DNA of 64,000 nt from Quercus robur. Lineage: Eukaryota; Streptophyta; Magnoliopsida; Fagales; Fagaceae. Shown piece by piece: positions 47,912 to 60,918 of this stretch. The notes under the pieces are model-generated. The model was given only the letters and a program-made list of their open reading frames with translations, did no database searches and was not told where the DNA came from. The DNA lies in the NCBI RefSeq assembly GCF_932294415.1, contig NC_065538.1, positions 24,143,957 through 24,207,956 of the forward strand, read 5' to 3'. Numbering within the stretch: position 1 is the stretch's first letter; every line of letters starts with the position of its first letter. Position numbers and translations under genes: made by a program.

Positions 47912-48190
47912 GCAATGTTGCCTCAGTTTTGAAACTTGATTTTCTAAAAATCAAGTTTCAATGTAAAACTCGATTTTTGAACAGTCGAGTTATAACGAAA
48001 TGAAACTTATAAAAAAAAAAAAAAAATTTTGTGGAACTCGAGTTCCACTTGAATATTTTCAAGGAATGAGCTCGAGTTCCACAAACTTTTTTTTTTTAGT
48101 TTCATTTCACTATAACTTGATTGTCCAAAAATCGAGTTTTACATTTGAAACTCGATTTTTAGAAAATCGAGTTTCAAAGTAGTGGCATAT
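47912..48190. mobile_element. Fold-back (hairpin) MITE with nested palindromes
   Basis: The two halves are inverted repeats over about 115 bases each. Each arm also contains its own palindrome (GAAACTTGATTTTC...AAATCAAGTTTC on the left, GAAACTCGATTTTT...AATCGAGTTTC on the right). Near the centre lies a perfect 18-base palindrome at 48031-48048, GTGGAACTCGAGTTCCAC. It is non-coding and could fold into a long hairpin if transcribed. Confidence 0.8.
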
Positions 48191-51100
48191 TCCTAAATAA
48201 TTTCAGACAGGAGGCATTTTGCTGGAAAGTTTATAAGAAATGGGTATTTTGCCATTTTGACCTTGAACCAACTTAATTTGGATGTAGATTCCCCTAAAAA
48301 ATTATTATTATAATTTGGATGTAGATCTGGAAGTCTAAAATATGCTAAAAAGGAAAGTAAATTACACAAACTTTTCTTAAAGTTTAACAAATTGACACAC
48401 CTCCAATTGTTTCAAAAGACAAAAATCATCTCTTAACGTTTTTGTTAAGGGTAAATTATAAAAACCTGCTTTAAAATTTGAGGAAAAAATAATACTCTAT
48501 CCCAAACTTAAAGGGAAATTGACACTCAGTCCCCTTTAGAATTTGGGAAAATCAAAACATTAGTTCTTTCATTAATAATAGTAATAGAATATTTCAAAAT
48601 TTGAAAATATTATCTTAACTAAACTATAACCATGCTTTGGTGGTTAATAATTATATTTAACCAAAAAAACTTTCATTAATCATGGTTAGGGTTTGGTCAA
48701 GGAAATCTTTACAAAATTTGGAATTTCATGTTGTTGTTATTAAAAGACTAACTATTGTGTTGATTTTCTCAAATCTTAAGATTTGGGGTTTTTTGTCATC
48801 AATTGTGATTTTAGGAATTTTTTCTAAGATGGTTAATAAGAAACTTAAATTATACAAAATTTCATTAAAAAAAAAAAAAAAAAGAACTGCATAAATTGAC
48901 CAAAAAGAAAATCACAAATACATAAAATTTTACAATTTCATTTTATATTTTGAAATTGTTACATGGTAGTCTTATTACCAATATTGCAAACTACATTTCT
49001 TTCAAATTTTAGTTCAATAAAAAAAAAATATTAGGGTTTTTTCCTTATATTTGAAAGGTTCATTGTTAAGGGGACCAAAATTTAATTTTGTTGGGTTGAA
49101 AAAAATTTAGATAGTCAAAATTTTTTTAAGGGTAGACAAATCATAAAATTTATATTTATTTTCCAAGTCAGGTGGTCTTATGACCACCCTACCTCCAACA
49201 TAGAGTCGCTCCTGAGTGTCATTCCCATAAACCTCAAACCTTAAGGAAGGATTGTGTAATCTACCCTTTTATTTTTATTTGTTTTGTGGTACGAGATATA
49301 ATTCTACTATAATCTAATATAAGTTTATTTGTAAAACTTTTTTCTGAACACTTGAACCCCAGCCCTTACTCATAGTTGTAAAGTAAACATCACACCAATG
49401 GTGCACAGTGGTAGATTTTCCTTTTACAATGCTCAAAAATTCATGTCCTTACTTCTTTAACAGAATCTTATATTCTTGGAAAAGGTCCCTACACATTTAT
49501 ACAAACTTTGACACATTGTCATGCTTCTACAATGCTCAAGTGGAAAGTGTGATTGCATTCATTGCTTTGGTAGAAAACTTTTTAAAATATAATAATATGC
49601 TAGGAAACTCAACATGTGATTGGGCATGAACTTATTTGTTATATTCATACATTCATACAAATTTTAAGTAAAGTATCATTGATTTGAAATATTTTAGTTG
49701 AGTTTTATTTTGTGAAACCATAATGGAGGTTGGTGTAATTTGCTATAATAATAAAAAATGATAATCCTACCCTAATGATTCAAAATATTCAACTTTAATT
49801 TCTTACCCGCTTTAGTTGCTACAACCTTTTTGTAAACATTGTGATATAGTTTCTGGTAAGTGAAAGCAACAAACAATGCATAGACATTTGTCCGAAAAAA
49901 AAAAAAACCTCTTACATACAGGTTGTCTTGCACTACATGAAGTGAACTAAAGTTTGCAGTGGGTCTAAACTCTAAAGTCTAAACTGAGACCTAACATATA
50001 GTGATAGTCCATGTGATTATGTTAAAAGCATCTCATTTAGTTGCACCTTATAAACAAAAAATAAGAATGGTCTCAACTCATTGGAAGCTTGCCTGTCTTA
50101 TCAAATCAAGAAAGTGACGGTGCATGATGATGAGAAATAGAGATATCATAAGCTCGTGTGTTGCTAAATTTCCAATTGTCCTATATTGATATTTGGAAGG
50201 AAAAGTACCAATGATATTGCCTTATAAATTTCTTGTTTTCACATCTTCGGCTAAACCATAAAGGCCATATAGCTGTCCCAAACTACTTGCTCTCCCATGC
50301 ATGTGATGGAGTTGCTCTTGCAAAGCAACTTCGATGAATACGAATGTAAGCGTGTGCAAATAAAGATAATATCTTTAACAAAATTAGAAAATTGGGACCA
50401 CTAAGAGATATTTATTGAAAGGGTTGCGTTAGCTCCATTATATGAAAGACTCACTATATAATCAAGTTTCAAAGAGTAGTACAATTTGGTTGAGAATCAC
50501 CTCTATTATGGCGAAGTCACGGGTTTAGATACTTCACTTGCTCAATAGTATTAAGACCACATTCACTTGCTCTCAAATGTAGTAGTTTTTCTTCTTTCTC
50601 CTTCTAATACTTTGAGGAATTAGATAATACTATCAAATACTTGTAGATGGGAATGAATGAATATATATATATATATATATATATTAGAAGTATATAACCA
50701 CAATTATAGTCAATTCATTTCAAAATAGAGTAGTTTGTGTTGCGTTTGCTATATGAGGTCATTATTGTGTATGTGATGTGTTTGTTGTCCAAACACACTT
50801 TTCAAAACCAATTGAATTTTTCCTTTAATTTAACAGAAAATACTAATGGATGTTGTAATAACATGTTCATTATGAAAAGATAAGAGGCATTGCTATGTTT
50901 AAAACTAAAAGGTGGACATCGCAACTACCCCATACTAAAATGGGGAAAAAGTACAATTTCTCCCTGTATATGGATTAGATCAATGACCCAAATGTTGTTC
51001 ATTCCTCCTTCAGCTAAAAATGAAAAAGTATACACATTGTGTAAGGGGTCGTTGACACATTTGCAATTGTACTAATATTTTGTAAAAAAGATAAGGAGTT

Positions 51101-51564
51101 AATTTATAACATACTCATTGAAATAATAGTTGAATTTATTGCATACAGAGAAATGCATGATTTGTTAGTGTAAAATAGACAAGCATCTCTGATTTAATTC
51201 TTGGGAATTGATTTTATGGATTTATTGCATTATTTAAAAATTATAAAGAAATAATAGTTGAATTATTAAACCTATCATTTCTTAATAGTTCAAGTTTTGA
51301 GGACAAATAGTAATTTATTATGATATTAAAGCAAGTGATCCTAATGTTGAATAATGTCTTGATTCTATTTCACATTTAAAAATAAAAAAATTTCATGTAT
51401 TAGACCTCACTTATTGAGCAAAAGTTTAGTATAATAGTTAAATGGTTAAATCCATAATTTCCTAATAGCTTAAACACAAACAAGTCATAATTTATCTCTA
51501 ATAAATGTATTTTCTTCCTCCTAATTCATCATTCCAATTCTTTCGTTTTTCTTTATCTAAATTA
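48191..51564. other. AT-rich spacer
   Basis: Worn repeat-like sequence at 48360-48560, poly-A tracts (48867-48884) and a TA microsatellite (about 50661-50685). Open frames here are short and unrecognisable. Confidence 0.5.
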
Positions 51565-51812
51565 AAAGAGTATGTTTCAATTAGCTCAACTGATAAAAAT
51601 TTTTATGGTGCAATAAGAAATTTGGCATTTGAACCCTATTTATACCAAAAACCAATTGAAGTTGTAGTTTGATGATAAAGAGAAATCGCTATGAAGCTTA
51701 TGGTGGAATAAGAGATTTGGTGTTTGAACCCTATTTATATCAAAAACTAATTGAAGTTTTAGTTTGATGATAAAGAAAAATCGTTATGAAGCAGATGTCA
51801 TAAGTTGAAATT
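51565..51812 (+). mobile_element. SINE-like copy with internal tandem duplication
   Basis: It starts GTTTCAATTAGCTCAACTGA (A-box-like), has TTTGAACCC (B-box-like) and ends with CATAAGTTGAAA. A unit of about 95 bases starting TATGGTG is repeated at 51604 and 51699. The family is shared with 35825-35955. Confidence 0.65.
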
Positions 51813-52321
51813 TTTATTATTTAAATAATTAAAAATAAATTATTTAAAAAACAAACCATCATCAAAAGAAATTTCTTAGAAATTGTGGGAGGCCTAGGAC
51901 ATTATGCATGTATCCCATGAAAGACAGAAACTAGCTAATACTTTTGGGTTCTCATTAACTGTTGCTTTTATGAAATTTATTTATAGAAAATTTTAAGAAA
52001 TTTTTAATACCACTTTAAAAAAAATTATATATAAAAAAATAAAAAAAAAAATAAAAACTACTATAAAAAATCAGTTGTTTTTTCTTTTCTCATAAAATAT
52101 TTTTGAAAATATTTTCTAAACTAATACTCTTATAGTATTAGTTAACTTTTCCTATACTTAGTCTATATTTTTATAAGTTAAACACATACTTTCTCTCTTT
52201 TTGTTCTAATTATAAATTAATTGGTTAGTTTATTTGAAATAAATGATAATCTCTCTTTTATAACAATCTTAACTAACCATTTTTTTTTTTTATAATGAAG
52301 GGAAAGTTACAATTGTATCAA

Positions 52322-52357
<36 letters not shown>

Positions 52358-53017
52358 TTCAATTTTACTTTTTAAATTATCAATTGCGTCAATTTAATTC
52401 CTTAAGTTTTGAAAATATCTTCCCCCACTTCTTTCTAGGAATCGTGTGATTTGTGTTATTTATAAATCAAGTTTGACTAAATCCTTGTTGATAAAAGACG
52501 TAAGAATTTGAAACAAGCATGATTTGTATGATTTTTGTAATAAACTTTGATGATAAGTGTATTGATTTCATTAAAAAAAAAAAAAAAAGTGGGGAATATT
52601 GATAACATCATATCGTTTTCAAAAGCTTCACGGATTAAAGTGACGTAATTAATATTTTTGAATCAAAAAATATATTTTTATTGTGTGTATTTAATGTCCG
52701 TTGTTTATAATCCTAGTTTATAACTACAAATGTTAGACCATTTTGTAATTATACTTTGATTATATAATGTATTATTAATCCAGTTTAAAACACTAATATT
52801 ACTATTTTTCTACGTATCTTAATAAGTATTACTGTTTACTAAAGAAAAAAGAGTTACAAATTTTTTATAAATACATATTTATTTGTTTTTTGCAAAAGAC
52901 TTCATAATTTTATTGGTACTTTATGTTATTTTTAACATTAAAATTAGGATTTAAGTCTCCTCTTAATTAACTATCGAATTTTAAAAGAAAATTTCAATTT
53001 ATGATATTTAACATCGA

Positions 53018-53053
<36 letters not shown>

Positions 53054-53235
53054 AAATGCAACATCATTATACTATGAAAATACTGAAAATTTACTTAACT
53101 CGTTACCCTCTTCTTATTCTTATGTGTATGTGTCAGCCAGGGAAAGACTGTAGGACCTGCTATAGCCAGTTTTTTGTCCCCCTAAAACCGCGTTCGGAGT
53201 GGCAATAAAAACAGGCACGTGGCAGTAGCCGATAT
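51813..53235. other. AT-rich spacer with microsatellites
   Basis: It contains a TA repeat (52329-52353), a GA repeat (about 53021-53049) and poly-A tracts. No gene seen. Confidence 0.5.
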
Positions 53236-53315
53236 TCATTCAGGGAAAAATAGAATAGTTAATGAGAAAGAGACCCGAACCCGACAAACCAACAAGACCA
53301 CATGGTTGTCTCCGT

Positions 53316-53572
53316 GTGGGACCCACATACGGGAATTTTTCAAAAAGTAAAAATAAAATAAAAATTTGGTAGGCACATGGACTTTCGCGTTAAAGTTGAC
53401 TTGTACTTTAAAGAACCCCAGGAACATGTGGGTCCCACACTCGCCTACTCTACTCTACGCTTTCTTTCTTTCCTCTCAGCTTCTGTACACACACACGAAC
53501 ACAAGAGTTTGTTTCCTGTGTAATTACTAGGTTGATACCCTCTATCTTCACCCGTGGCTTGTGGGACCCACG
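53316..53572. promoter_or_regulatory. Three GTGGGACCCAC-type palindromic sites
   Basis: GTGGGACCCAC or its complement occurs near 53318, 53426 and 53560. Each includes GGNCCCAC, the class I TCP consensus, and the last is joined to a CACGTG G-box. They lie about 2.1 kb before the IAA15-like gene. Whether they act on it is unknown. Confidence 0.4.
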
Positions 53573-54871
53573 TGTGAGGTGTGGTTTATGTCATTTTACA
53601 TCTCCTCTCTTCCACGCTTGGGTGTAGTCTAGATTTGATGTAATTCTACACTCTCTTTCTTATATTTTGCTGAGTGACTGATTGATTGATGTCATTTCCA
53701 AGTTGATGTTTTTGGGTCCAATATGTTTAATGCTTGTGTAAGATGCACTCTATACATATTTGGCGTATATAAAATAATTTTCCGTCATTTACACGTGAAT
53801 TCACTTGACATGTCAATCTTACTCCCTATAATTTTTTTTTTTTTCTCCCTACAATTTTTCTTCACGTGGTAATGTGATTTATCAATCAACCATTCTTTAG
53901 TCCCTAAAATGATTGGATATTTGGGAGAATTAAGACTCTCGACTTGATTTCCACCCTTTAAATTGCCTTATTTGAAGTATTTCATTAATAAATGTTAATT
54001 TGTTTGTAGACATGGAGTGTGTGTAAAGTGTGAGCTGGCTTTGGAGTTTAGTTAAAGATTTTATTTATATTAACCAACTATCTAATGATATTGTAGAATG
54101 ACTAAATAGTGCTTGATTTCATTATAACAATATTGTAGATGTTTTTAGAAATTAAGGAGAATTTGAAAAAAAAAAAAAATTCATTATGAGGGGGCTTCCA
54201 ATTGAATAATGTTATATACAAGATAAATTTTCATAATTGTTTTTTTCTCACACCTTGTTGAAGTGCTAAATTTATGAATGGTTCATTTTCATAGGAATCA
54301 TCATCGATATAACCTTTATTGTAAACTATTCATAACCTATCATCTCAACAATTCTAAAATATATTGCGGAACTTGTAATTATATTATTGTTTCTATTTCT
54401 TCCCATTTGGCACACAATTTAATGCTTAAGCATTTAGTATAATTTTTTAAATTTTGTCAATAAAAAACGTTTTATTTAACTATAAATAACTGGAATAGCT
54501 CTTTGGATTAAACCCGACAATAAGAGAAGTAAGAAAGAAAATGAAAAATGGGTATGTTTGCTAATTTTAAAACCTTTAAAAAAAATATATTATCATAACC
54601 ATACTTTAATCAATTTTTATATATAAAAAAAAATTCAATAGAAAACAAAATAAATTTGTGTCAAGCGGAAGTCAAATACAATTGACAACAACCATTATCA
54701 CCTAGAATTATGAAAAGAACAGATTAAAAAATAAAAAGTGAACACTTTTGTTTTTAAGAAGAATAAAAATTGAACTTGACAACGGCTATCGCTTTTTTTG
54801 CCACACGGAAGCCAAATACTATGACAACAACCGTTTTCCCCTATCATGAAAAGAATACATTGAAAAAGAGC

Positions 54872-54913
<42 letters not shown>

Positions 54914-55479
54914 GCTAACTTTTGAATCTTAACACTTCATGCTGACACAATGAAAACGTAAAATAAACCTTTTTAATATGGATCAAGATCAAATTTGAAG
55001 TTCAAAACAGGTATTATCGCTATAAATCTATGGGCAAGTTCGGATCAGCCTTTAGTTTTTAATTAATTTTGTGTACGGCTTTAATAAGTTCATTTTTAAT
55101 TTTTTTTAAAAGTACAAATACATTTTAACATGCTTTCAATAAATCTCTTTCAACTTTAACCCAAAAAAAAAAAAAAAACTCTTTCAACGGAATGTTAGAT
55201 GAATTGTACCAAACGGGCATGTTTTGAAAATTCATAGAGTACTGCACAGGCACAATGTTTTCCCCAAAGTATTAAAAGTAAAAAACCTCAAAAAACATAT
55301 GAAACAGAGTGGACCCGGGCCGACCAAGGGCCCAAACTTTCGAACAATGACATCAAATACACACGCTTCCGTCAAACACTGCCACCTACATGAGCGAATC
55401 ACAACCGCTCTTCTATTTACACGTGTCATTCTGCCACTGGCTCAATCATTTTGCCGGCCAGATTCTCCTCTTATCAAAT
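53573..55479. other. Upstream region of the IAA15-like gene
   Basis: AT-rich with a TA microsatellite (54869-54906). No other gene seen. Confidence 0.5.
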
Positions 55480-55488
55480 TATATATAG
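55480..55488 (+). promoter_or_regulatory. Putative TATA box of the IAA15-like gene
   Basis: TATATATAG lies 139 bases before the ATG, implying a leader of roughly 105 bases. Confidence 0.6.
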
Positions 55489-55618
55489 AGCACACAGCCA
55501 AATATGTTTAGTCACATTATTTTTGCTTTTGGGTCTCAAAAACTTTAGTCTAAAAAAAAAAGCATAAAGAAGAGTACTAAGGAGACTTGTTTTTTTTTAT
55601 TGTAGCACTATTGACAAA

Positions 55619-56994
55619 ATGTCACCGGAAAATAGAAACTACTCGCCGGAATCCGATGTCATGGGCCTGAATTTGAAGGAGACGGAGCTGACCTTAGGGA
55701 TGCCGGGTGAGACACGTGTAACGATGGATACCGGTGTAAAGTTCGGCACCAAACGTGGGTTTTCAGAGACCATCGATCTTAACCTTGGTAGATCAAACGT
55801 TAAATGTCATGATAAAGTTTGTGATGATGAGTTGGAGAATGATGTCTTGGGTGGTGCAACAAAATCTCTCACAGCAAAGTAAGATTTCCAAACCATTCAT
55901 CTTATCTTAGGTTAATGAGTTCATGTATTACATATTTTTATGGTAAAAAATTCATGCATATATCATTACATAGTAAGGTGACGTTGAGAGAATGATTATA
56001 TACTCATGTTTATTTTTCTAGATCTTGGAAATTCAAATACTATTAAATTTTTTTTCTTTCCTGATAAACAAGGATATGGGATTTGTTTACTATTTTGAAA
56101 TCTTTTCGTACTTTGATGAGTCAAACTAACTTTAACTTTTATTTTTGAAAGTGAGGAATTTATTTAAATAATTGTTGCATGTCTACCTACATTTTTTTTT
56201 TTTTCAAAGCACAAGTAATAAAATTTTGTAATCTTATTTATTTGCAGGGCACAACTAGTTGGGTGGCCACCGGTGAGAGCATCAAGGAAGAACGTAATGA
56301 AGAGCTGCAAGTTCATAAAGGTGGCTGTGGATGGAGCTCCATATCTAAGAAAGGTTGATCTAGAAATGTACAATAGCTATCAGCAGCTGTTGAGTGCTCT
56401 AGAGGATATGTTCTCTTGTTTGACAATTCGTACGTACCTAGATCCTTGTTTCTATATTCTGTTTATGCACCATAATTATCGTATTTCAATATTAAGCATG
56501 TATAATTTTGTGTCTAATTTGGTCTTTTTGTTGTTGATTTTGATATAGGTAATTATTTGAGTGAGAAGAAGCTTATGGACCCTGCAAATGGCGTGGAATA
56601 TGTTGCTACTTATGAGGATAGAGATGGTGACTGGATGTTAGTTGGGGATGTACCATGGAAGTGAGTTTCCAAGCCTACCCTTGTAAAACATTGAATAATT
56701 TGAATTGTTTTAATTAACCTTATTAGTTTTGTTTAAGAAGAATAAATGATTAATTATGCTTATTAATCCTTTACTTACTTTTATTTTCAGAATGTTTGTT
56801 GAATCATGCAAGAGGGTAAGATTGATGAAAAGCTCGGAGGCAATTGGACTAGGTAATTTTTCTATTTCTTGTTTGAGGCTAACTTATTTTTCTATTTTAT
56901 CATATTAATGATCATACAATATTCATTTTTTTTTTTTTTTTTTTGTGTTGGTGCAGCTCCAAGGACACCACAAAAATGTTCAAGCACAGCTTAG
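55619..56994 (+). CDS. IAA15: Aux/IAA auxin-response repressor, IAA15-like
   Basis: Five exons (55619-55878, 56248-56429, 56549-56660, 56791-56852, 56957-56994) give 217 residues; introns are GT-AG and in phase. Domain I reads LTLGMP at 24-29, with Met where the EAR motif usually has Leu. A second LNLG word follows DL at 53-57, and KR lies at 45-46. The degron QLVGWPPV (89-96) is intact. The PB1 domain has [33 protein letters not shown] and [13 protein letters not shown]. The MSPE start, LTL...PG and ARK-type spacing fit IAA15 better than IAA14 or IAA17. It represses ARF-driven genes in the nucleus until auxin triggers its degradation. Confidence 0.92.
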
Positions 56995-59499
56995 AAAAAG
57001 CCTTTCACAAGCATCCTTGGAATGATACAATTTCATGTACAGAGGCTTTTGCTTTCGCTTTTTTTAGTTGGAAGAGTTTTGATTAATTAGGTAGATAAAG
57101 TTTAGTAGAAAAATAAGAGAGGCTTGCCTGTAATTATCTACGAGTTGCATCTGTAGTACTAGTGCAATTGATGCTGTGGGCTTTTTTCTCACCTTTTTTG
57201 GGTCTGTAAGTTTTTGATAGTGAATATTAGAGAGTTGGATTGTAATACTTTCCACACACTATATCTATATTTGATTTATATGAGTTTTTAATTTAATAAT
57301 TTAAATGAACATGAACTCAGATCCCCATGATTAAATTTAACAAATGAAAAAGATCAAGAAAAAAAAAAGGTGAAAATAATGTAATTATTTTGATGAAAAT
57401 TAAAAATAATCACAGCTAAGGCACATGAGCAGATAGCACTTGATTTATGTTTAGCTTTTATATATGGATCTAACAAGATCAACTATACCTAATCCAGAAG
57501 TTGTATTTATTTTGTAGCTTTTATAGACCAATCTAACAATGACCATACTTTCTTTTTCTTTTCCTTTTTTTTTTTTTTTTTTTTTTCCCATCTTGAGAGA
57601 AATTCAACTATTTCTTTTTTTTTCTTTTAAAGGATGAATAATGAGATGTTTTCAACTCATTATTGACATTAAAAAGTTGCATTGGGATGTTGAGTCAGTA
57701 CACCAATAGGGGACACAATCAAAATATGAATTCATCAATGACAGACCATGTGTTCTTTGGATTGGAGCTTTGAGTTGTTTATAGAATCAGTGATTTATTC
57801 AGAATATTTAAAATATATAAATATATATATATATATTTGTATTTTATGGGCACGAACTTATTCTAATAAAAAGTTAAAGCAAAATTTATTCACGGAACAT
57901 AATGATGTTCTACAATTAATTTTGCTACAGCCAAGGAAAAAAATTGTAAGGAAATTTACCAGAGGAATTAAAATCCATGCCTGCTTCCTGGCTATGGTGC
58001 TTTGATGAAGTAGATCTGTGATACTGTGTGGTGCCCTTCACAAGTACATAGTCTATTAATGATAAATTCCAATTCAATAGCTCTAGGTACCCCATCAATC
58101 ATGAAAGATAACAGGGTCATTCTTTTCTCCTTTTTTCTTTGCTGACTTATTGGATATGCCTGATTTTCTTCACAATCTGTCTCTATACCTGAACCAATTT
58201 TGGGAAACACACTGAAACATGAATGAGTGCAAGCTTAGGTAGCATGATGTACAACAGAGCCCTTCTATTAATGAGTATCTGGTGCAAATGATGGTAAATT
58301 TTATGAAAAAGTTAATGCAGTGAGTGATACTAACACAATGCCATTCAAGACCTTTGTATAGGGTATGGTCATAGTGAAGATCTCACTAATGAGGTCTGCT
58401 GTATGATAAATTATCATTAGTCCGGACACTTGTGTTGTGGTGCATGTTTTTTCTTGATATGTTGGAAAAATCATGGAGTGCTTGTAATAATGCTTCCTTC
58501 AATCCACCGAATTTTCTCAGCTGGAAAGTTCCAATTAAAGTAAAGTGTCATCACAGAGTATTTGTTTTGACTCTGGCTGATGCAATTCCATCAATCTCTA
58601 GAGATTACAAATTGAGAGACTAATGGTCATAGAAAGTAATTCAAGGCCCATTTGTACTAGGTAGTTCTGAGTAAAAACCTTAGGAGGCAACAATGTGATG
58701 CTGGTTGGGCTTAAGGACTATTGCCTCCCACTATCTAAAATCATGGTATTCTGGGTGGGACTAAGGTCAACCTATGACTCAACTCAGCTGAATTAGTGCC
58801 AGTGGCCCTTATTCTTTGCTACGCCTCTCAAATTGGTTTCTTGATGGATAGAGTTATTGCAATCATATCCAAGTAGGATAGCCACAGTTGGTCCCCTCAA
58901 CCTTTTTCATTCAAGAAACAATACACTAAATACAAAAACAAACATGTAACATAGCTTACTTTCAATGCCCGGACTAACTTGTTGCTTGGATTTTTGGCTA
59001 AGAATTGTTGCCAGTAAAACTTGAGGCTGATACATCCCTAGTCACAAAAGTTTAATCTGAATGTTTGTTTTAGCATAAGTTGTGTTTTGAACTGGACTGT
59101 GTTATTTGGCCCAAATTTCTAAAATTCTAAAAATCTGTCTAAATATTTGATTACTGATAGTAACATATCTCTACTTTTTAATAATTGTCTATTAAGACTT
59201 GCATGTGGTAGGTTTCCATTTGCTCGATTATCAACGCTAGATGGTCCATGTCCATGACTATTTTACAGGATGAGAAAGAGTGAGAGGGACAAAAGAAAAA
59301 GAGGGCCTTTCCTATTTTACTGTTCATACAAAGTTTTGGTTCCATCACTCCTTTAATGATGAAAGAGAACCAAACCTTCCTGCTAACTACCATAATAAAT
59401 GGATCAGCTCAAGAATGTGTGTAAAAGAGCGAGGATTTTTTTCCAAACTAAGAGAAATTAAACCCTTTGAGCTTTAGGCTAACCCTTCCCTTTCTTGCC
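56995..59499. other. Spacer between IAA15-like and CYSTM genes
   Basis: It includes the 3' untranslated region and poly-T runs (57570-57587). The 58432-58623 open frame has no recognisable domain. The sequence at 57980-59450 is less AT-rich than the other spacers, so a non-coding transcript is possible but not shown. Confidence 0.45.
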
Positions 59500-59506
59500 T
59501 ATAAAT
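59500..59506 (+). promoter_or_regulatory. Putative TATA box of the CYSTM gene
   Basis: TATAAAT lies 61 bases before the ATG. Confidence 0.6.
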
Positions 59507-59560
59507 TTAGTGGCAAATAGGAAGAGGAAAGTGAAGGGTTAGCTTAAAGGAAAAGGAAAA

Positions 59561-59860
59561 ATGGACTCTGCACCATCTCAGCAAGAAATGTCATACTTTG
59601 ATCATGTCCAGAAACGCCGCGAGGAGAAAGGATGCCCATATGCTTGGTTTGTATCTCTCTAATCTCCACCTCTTCTTGTTTCCATTTCTTCTTTTCTTAT
59701 TATAAAACTAATACTTGCTCAAAAAAAAAAAAAAAAAAACACTAATACTGGTGCTGTACGTTCCAACTTCCAATACAGTTTGTTCACGCTGTGTTGCTGC
59801 TTTTGTTGCTTTGAGAGTTGTGAGTGCTGCTTGGAGAGTATCTGCTGTTGCTGCTCCTAG
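59561..59860 (+). CDS. Small cysteine-rich transmembrane (CYSTM-type) protein
   Basis: Two exons (59561-59646, 59779-59860) join in phase to give 55 residues. The N-terminal half is polar ([19 protein letters not shown]). The C-terminal half is nearly all Cys and hydrophobic residues ([20 protein letters not shown]; 13 Cys in the last 27). This layout, a soluble head and a Cys-rich tail anchored in the plasma membrane, is typical of plant CYSTM proteins linked to stress tolerance. The GT-AG intron is 132 bases and falls just before the Cys-rich tail, as in relatives. It ends tail to tail with GLYK. The individual family member cannot be named. Confidence 0.82.
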
Positions 59861-60918
59861 ATTACTTGATGTAAAACATGTTCAAGATTATCCTAATGTG
59901 AATTGTGCAAATAATGTTAGAATTCTAAGTTTATCTTCTTGATAAATTTATGTTATTTGTACAAATTATATTGTTCTTGTATGATAAGTGAATGGAATTT
60001 TATTGAGCTAGCTAGCACTAGTTGTGAGGTATTTATGGACTGGACTCAGTTATGTACCTACAAGGGCCTTGTATACGTTGGAAGGAAACTGTGCCATTCC
60101 CCACTCTACATATATGTACAAAGATATCTGCAGAAGTGATCACTCACAAACATCTAAGTATTTACAATTAATACATGTTAGCTCAATTTCTTCAATAATT
60201 AGTTTGGAGGCTTATTTTATTCTCAGATTTTGGCTATCTGAGTCACTTGTACATCTCACCCCAATTACAACTACAAACAACTTTATAGTAGTGTGGAACA
60301 AAATTTACTTGCAAATACGATTTTTGGAATAATATACATCCTGACTTGAGAGTAAAACATATTAAAGCAAGGGTCGGCTATGTCACAATGGCCACAGTAA
60401 AAAGAATTGGCCACAACAGGTTAACAATACCAGTCCATATCTCAATTCTGCTCAAACAGCGGTCTTCTTATGGAGAGCATACAACTTCTTTTCAAGAAAC
60501 AATACTGTTAAAGTCTTAATATACTCTACATCAACAATAACAATCAAGCATTTGTCCCAAAATTTCGGGGTTGGACACAGATACTCAACATATTAATCAT
60601 GGTTGATTATTCTATCAAAACTCATACCTTTAGTGTATGGGAAAAAGTCTTGATAGTCTTAACATTCCCTGATGCAAAGGTATGCACCATTTAGCATTTG
60701 CTGGCCTTTTGAATCATAATATCTTCCCAGAAGAAAACCAGAAAGAGTTGTGCAAATAAAAAATATTCAATTTTATTTGAAACATTGACTATAAATTTAC
60801 ATTTACATTGGCTTTTCTCCACTAAAGGTATTTTTTTAATAACAAATGCCCTTAAAAATGAGATATTCAAGAAATCAAAATTGGGCTTTTCAACATTTTT
60901 CTATTTGAAACCATGGTC
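59861..60918. other. Spacer between the convergent CYSTM and GLYK genes
   Basis: It should hold both 3' untranslated regions. The short open frames at 59939-60332 have no family resemblance. Confidence 0.5.

Noticed and set aside
51255..51470. Possible repeat around TTAAATCCATAATTTCCTAATAG.
   Set aside because: The similarity is short and diffuse, without ends or target duplication.
58432..58623. 63-codon plus-strand open frame downstream of the IAA15-like gene.
   Set aside because: No domain and no transcript signals; kept only as spacer.
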